Positions 61,592 through 64,000 of a DNA stretch of 64,000 bases are shown here, piece after piece (position 1 is the stretch's first letter; each line of letters starts with the position of its first letter). The position numbers and the translations under genes are program-made. The stretch covers positions 1 through 64,000 of the forward strand of contig CAWCUU010000003.1 in the NCBI GenBank assembly GCA_963798855.1, read 5' to 3'. This DNA comes from CAWCUU01 sp963798855. GTDB taxonomy: Bacteria; Gemmatimonadota; Gemmatimonadetes; Longimicrobiales; RSA9. Below the pieces are notes generated by a model. That model saw only the letters and a list, made by a program, of their open reading frames with translations. It had not been told where the DNA came from and searched no databases.

Positions 61592-62884
61592 ATGAAGATC
61601 CTCGTCGTCGGATCCGGTGGCCGCGAGCACGCGCTGCTCTGGAAGCTCCACCAGGACGCGCCGGACGCCGAGCTGTTCATCACCCGCGGCAACGGCGGGA
61701 CCGGAGCGCTCGCCGTCCACCTCCCTCTCGATCCCGGCGACGGCCGCGCGATCGCCGCCTGGGCGCGCCAGAACGCCGTCGACCTCGCCGTGATCGGCCC
61801 CGAAGCCCCGCTCGCCGGCGGGATCATCGACGTGCTCACGCGCGAGCGCGTCCCCGCGTTCGGCCCCAGCCGAGCAGCGACCGCCATCGAGTCCTCCAAG
61901 GCCTATGCCAAGGAGACCATGCGCCGCGCTGGCGTGCCCACGGCGGCGTACCGTACATTTACCGAAAGCGCTGCCGCCGAAGCGTACATCCGGGAGCGCG
62001 AACGGCCTCTCGTGGTGAAAGCTTCCGGGCTCGCCGCGGGCAAGGGAGCGATCGTCTGCGACGACGCCGAAGAGGCCATCGAGGCAGCGCGCTCGATGCT
62101 GGTACACGGCGCGTTCGGCGGGGCGGGCGCGGAGATCGTGGTGGAGGACCGACTGACGGGCGAAGAGGTCTCGGTTTTCGCGCTGGCCGACGGCGAGAGC
62201 GCCGTGCCGATGATCGCGGCGCAGGATCACAAGCGGATCGGCGTCGGCGACACGGGCCCGAACACCGGGGGGATGGGCGCCTACGCGCCCGTGAGCGGAC
62301 TGCCGGGCGACTTCCTGGAGACGGTGCAGCGCGAGATCCTGAAGCCCACGCTGGACGCAATGCGCGATGACGGTCGCCCCTTCCGAGGGCTTCTCTACGC
62401 GGGCTTGATGCTCACGTCCGAAGGAGCATCGGTGATCGAGTTCAACGCGCGCTTCGGAGATCCGGAGACGCAGGCGCTATTGCCGTTGCTGAGCAGCTCC
62501 CTGCTCGAGCCGATGCTCGCGATCGGCCGAGGAGAGCGCGTGGATGGACTGGAGCTGGAGTGGCGGCAAGGTGCGGCTCTGACCACCGTGCTGGCGTCGG
62601 CCGGTTACCCGGGCGCGTACGAGAAGGGACAGCTGATCCACATTCCGGATTCGATCGAGCGTGCGCAGGACGTCATCGTGTTCCACGCCGGTACGCGACG
62701 GGACTCGGAGGGGCGGCTGCTCACGGATGGCGGCCGGGTGCTGGCCGTGACCGCCGTGGCGAAGAACATGAGGCGGGCGGCCGAGCGGAGCCGGGAGGCC
62801 GCCGCGGCGATCGACTTCGACGGACGCTACTTCCGGGACGACATCGGCTGGCGCGAGCTCGAGCGTCTCGCCTCCCTCGACTGA
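61592..62884 (+). CDS. purD: Phosphoribosylamine-glycine ligase
   Basis: Second step of purine synthesis (GAR synthetase), an ATP-grasp enzyme of 430 residues. MKILVVGSGGREHALLWKL at the start, VIGPEAPLAGGI, FGPSRAATAIESSKAYAKE, VVKASGLAAGKGA and GDTGPNTGGMGAYAP, plus IEFNARFGDPETQALLP, are canonical. ATG 61592 is chosen because it gives the standard N-terminus; the open frame extends upstream only through the repeat array. mutM starts 3 bases after its stop. Confidence 0.94.
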   Translation: MKILVVGSGGREHALLWKLHQDAPDAELFITRGNGGTGALAVHLPLDPGDGRAIAAWARQNAVDLAVIGPEAPLAGGIIDVLTRERVPAFGPSRAATAIESSKAYAKETMRRAGVPTAAYRTFTESAAAEAYIRERERPLVVKASGLAAGKGAIVCDDAEEAIEAARSMLVHGAFGGAGAEIVVEDRLTGEEVSVFALADGESAVPMIAAQDHKRIGVGDTGPNTGGMGAYAPVSGLPGDFLETVQREILKPTLDAMRDDGRPFRGLLYAGLMLTSEGASVIEFNARFGDPETQALLPLLSSSLLEPMLAIGRGERVDGLELEWRQGAALTTVLASAGYPGAYEKGQLIHIPDSIERAQDVIVFHAGTRRDSEGRLLTDGGRVLAVTAVAKNMRRAAERSREAAAAIDFDGRYFRDDIGWRELERLASLD

Positions 62885-62887
62885 TCC

Positions 62888-63712
62888 ATGCCGGAGCTGC
62901 CCGAGGCCGAGACGATCGCCCGCGACCTGCGCCGTCGGGTCACCGATCGGCGGATCACCGGCGCGGAGGTGGCGAAACCCGACGTGCTGGGAGGCGGGCT
63001 GGACGCCCCCCGGCTGGACGCCCGCGTGCGCGGCGCGACGATCCTCGCGCTCGGCCGGCGGGGCAAGAACGTCGTGCTCTCGCTCTCCACGGGCGACAGG
63101 CTGCTCGTCAACCTCGGCATGACAGGCCGCCTGGTGGATGCCGCCGCGCCGCGCGCACGGGACCTGGCGCACGTGGCCGTCCGCTTCCGCTTCGAGGACG
63201 GAGGCGCCCTGCTGTACGACGACGTCCGACGCTTCGGTCGCATCGAGCTGCTGGAACCAAGCGAGTGGCGCGAGCGCGATGTCGCCCTCGGCGTCGAGCC
63301 GCTCGGCGATGAGCTGACGGCGGAGCGGATGCATGCGCTAAGCCGGCACACGCGGGTGCCGATCCGCAACCTTCTACTTGATCAGAGCCGGGTCGCGGGG
63401 GTTGGCAACATCTACGCGAACGAGGCGCTGTTCCGCGCGGGCGTTCGGCCGCAGCGGCGCGCTCGCACGCTGCGGCGCATCGACAGCGCGCGGCTCCGCG
63501 ACGCGCTCCGTGACGTGCTCCAGGACGCGATTCACGCGCGGGGGACGACGCTGCGCGACTACCGCGATGGCAGCGGCGAGGCGGGCTCGTTCGAGCCGCT
63601 GCTGGAGGTCTACGGTCGGGAGGGCCGGCCATGTCCGATCTGCGGCACGCCGATCAAGCGCATCGTGCTGTCGAACCGCTCCGCTTTCTACTGTCCACGG
63701 TGCCAGAGCTGA
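62888..63712 (+). CDS. mutM: Formamidopyrimidine-DNA glycosylase
   Basis: Base-excision glycosylase/AP lyase for 8-oxoguanine; 274 residues. The catalytic Pro2/Glu3 (MPELPEAETI), Lys60 in GRRGKN, the helix-two-turn-helix region (VAGVGNIYANEALFRAGVRP) and the C-terminal zinc finger CPICGTPIKRIVLSNRSAFYCPRC are complete. It lies 3 bases after purD and overlaps the next gene by 13 bases. Confidence 0.94.
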   Translation: MPELPEAETIARDLRRRVTDRRITGAEVAKPDVLGGGLDAPRLDARVRGATILALGRRGKNVVLSLSTGDRLLVNLGMTGRLVDAAAPRARDLAHVAVRFRFEDGGALLYDDVRRFGRIELLEPSEWRERDVALGVEPLGDELTAERMHALSRHTRVPIRNLLLDQSRVAGVGNIYANEALFRAGVRPQRRARTLRRIDSARLRDALRDVLQDAIHARGTTLRDYRDGSGEAGSFEPLLEVYGREGRPCPICGTPIKRIVLSNRSAFYCPRCQS

Positions 63713-64000
63713 CCCCGCTCTCCGCCGAGCTCGGCGGGTCCCTCGATGCAAACCGTTCCGTTGCCGCCCCCCGGCCGAAGCGGCGGGAGCGGGAGCTGCG
63801 GGAGCACGTCCAGGCCGGCGCCGAGAATCGGCCGGGTGTCTATCGGATCTACGGTCCCGGCGACGAGCTCATCTACGTCGGCAAGTCTGTCCGCGTGCGG
63901 ACCCGGCTGCTGTCGTACTTTCGCGCACCGGAAGGCGAGAAGGCGGCCGAGATCGCCGGACACGCCCAGCGCATCGCGTGGGAGTACGTCCCGAGTGAAT
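63700..64000 (+). CDS. GIY-YIG nuclease, 3' end outside the window
   Basis: The partial frame begins at GTG 63700, overlapping mutM. After a basic leader (PRPKRRERELREHV) come RPGVYRIYGPGDELIYVGKSVRVRTRLLSYF, the GIY-YIG core with the second motif written YVGKS and a catalytic Arg in VRTRL. It could be the N-terminus of a UvrC/Cho-like excision nuclease or a stand-alone GIY-YIG protein; the window ends before this can be decided. Confidence 0.75.
   Translation, partial: MPELTPLSAELGGSLDANRSVAAPRPKRRERELREHVQAGAENRPGVYRIYGPGDELIYVGKSVRVRTRLLSYFRAPEGEKAAEIAGHAQRIAWEYVPSE

Overview
The window is high-GC DNA with densely packed genes, and the gene content suggests Gemmatimonadota or a close relative. 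The pointers are several Ser/Thr protein kinases fused to C-terminal beta-propellers or TPR repeats, a SusC/SusD (RagA/RagB) outer-membrane pair, and housekeeping runs joined by GTGA/ATGA start-stop overlaps. The assignment is inferred from gene content only; no rRNA is present.

Region 1 (1-22 kb) is accessory in character. It holds four Ser/Thr kinase genes (two tandem kinase-propeller genes with single-base insertions, one intact kinase-TPR gene, and one kinase-propeller pseudogene that lost its kinase C-lobe), a PLP-dependent dehydratase, a small secreted orphan, a SusC-SusD pair, an ankyrin-repeat gene with a 1-bp deletion plus a membrane protein, two exported or membrane-anchored orphans, a type II toxin-antitoxin module with a palindromic operator and a +1 lesion in the toxin, a deleted YCII/DGPF gene remnant and a DHFR-like (RibD C-terminal) protein. 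The TA module is bounded by two GTTAGCC heptamers and followed by an attC-like imperfect inverted repeat, so it may be an integron-type cassette. All frame lesions I found lie in this third of the window.

Region 2 (22-47 kb) is one long minus-strand block. Reading in transcription order: alaS, a small orphan, gmhA, a ferritin-like protein, an SDR, nadE, cca, a ZIP transporter, rarA, a LEA-type lipoprotein, hflX, a DUF2520 protein, pdxJ, an Hpt-like protein, a flippase-like membrane protein and ispE form a probable 16-gene operon. It is followed by two related orphans, tRNA-Gln(TTG), another orphan, and prs-rplY-pth-hppA-M20 peptidase-ychF. This keeps the ispE/tRNA-Gln/prs/rplY/pth/ychF order but with insertions. 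The block serves translation (alaS, cca, rplY, pth, hflX, ychF), cofactor and isoprenoid synthesis (nadE, pdxJ, ispE), nucleotide supply (prs), envelope sugar (gmhA) and pyrophosphate-driven ion pumping (hppA).

Region 3 (47-58.8 kb) begins with an SDR on the plus strand, converging on recA across a nested inverted-repeat element. Upstream of recA is a second minus-strand run: glmM, glmS, dtd, maf, mtnA, glpK, a LOG-like protein, a YfiM-like protein and a zinc-ribbon protein, with an alpha/beta hydrolase at its head. This run covers amino-sugar synthesis, methionine salvage, glycerol use, D-aminoacyl-tRNA proofreading and nucleotide sanitation. recX is not found between recA and alaS.

Region 4 (58.9-64 kb, plus strand) holds a trans-sulfuration enzyme, a MITE-like terminal-inverted-repeat element, an M48 metalloprotease, an unusual pair of opposed arrays of 13-bp repeats, purD, mutM and the start of a GIY-YIG nuclease gene that runs off the window. 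The most unusual non-coding structures are the 13-bp repeat arrays (61369-61560), the terminal-inverted-repeat element (60109-60305) and the nested repeat beside recA (48251-48423).
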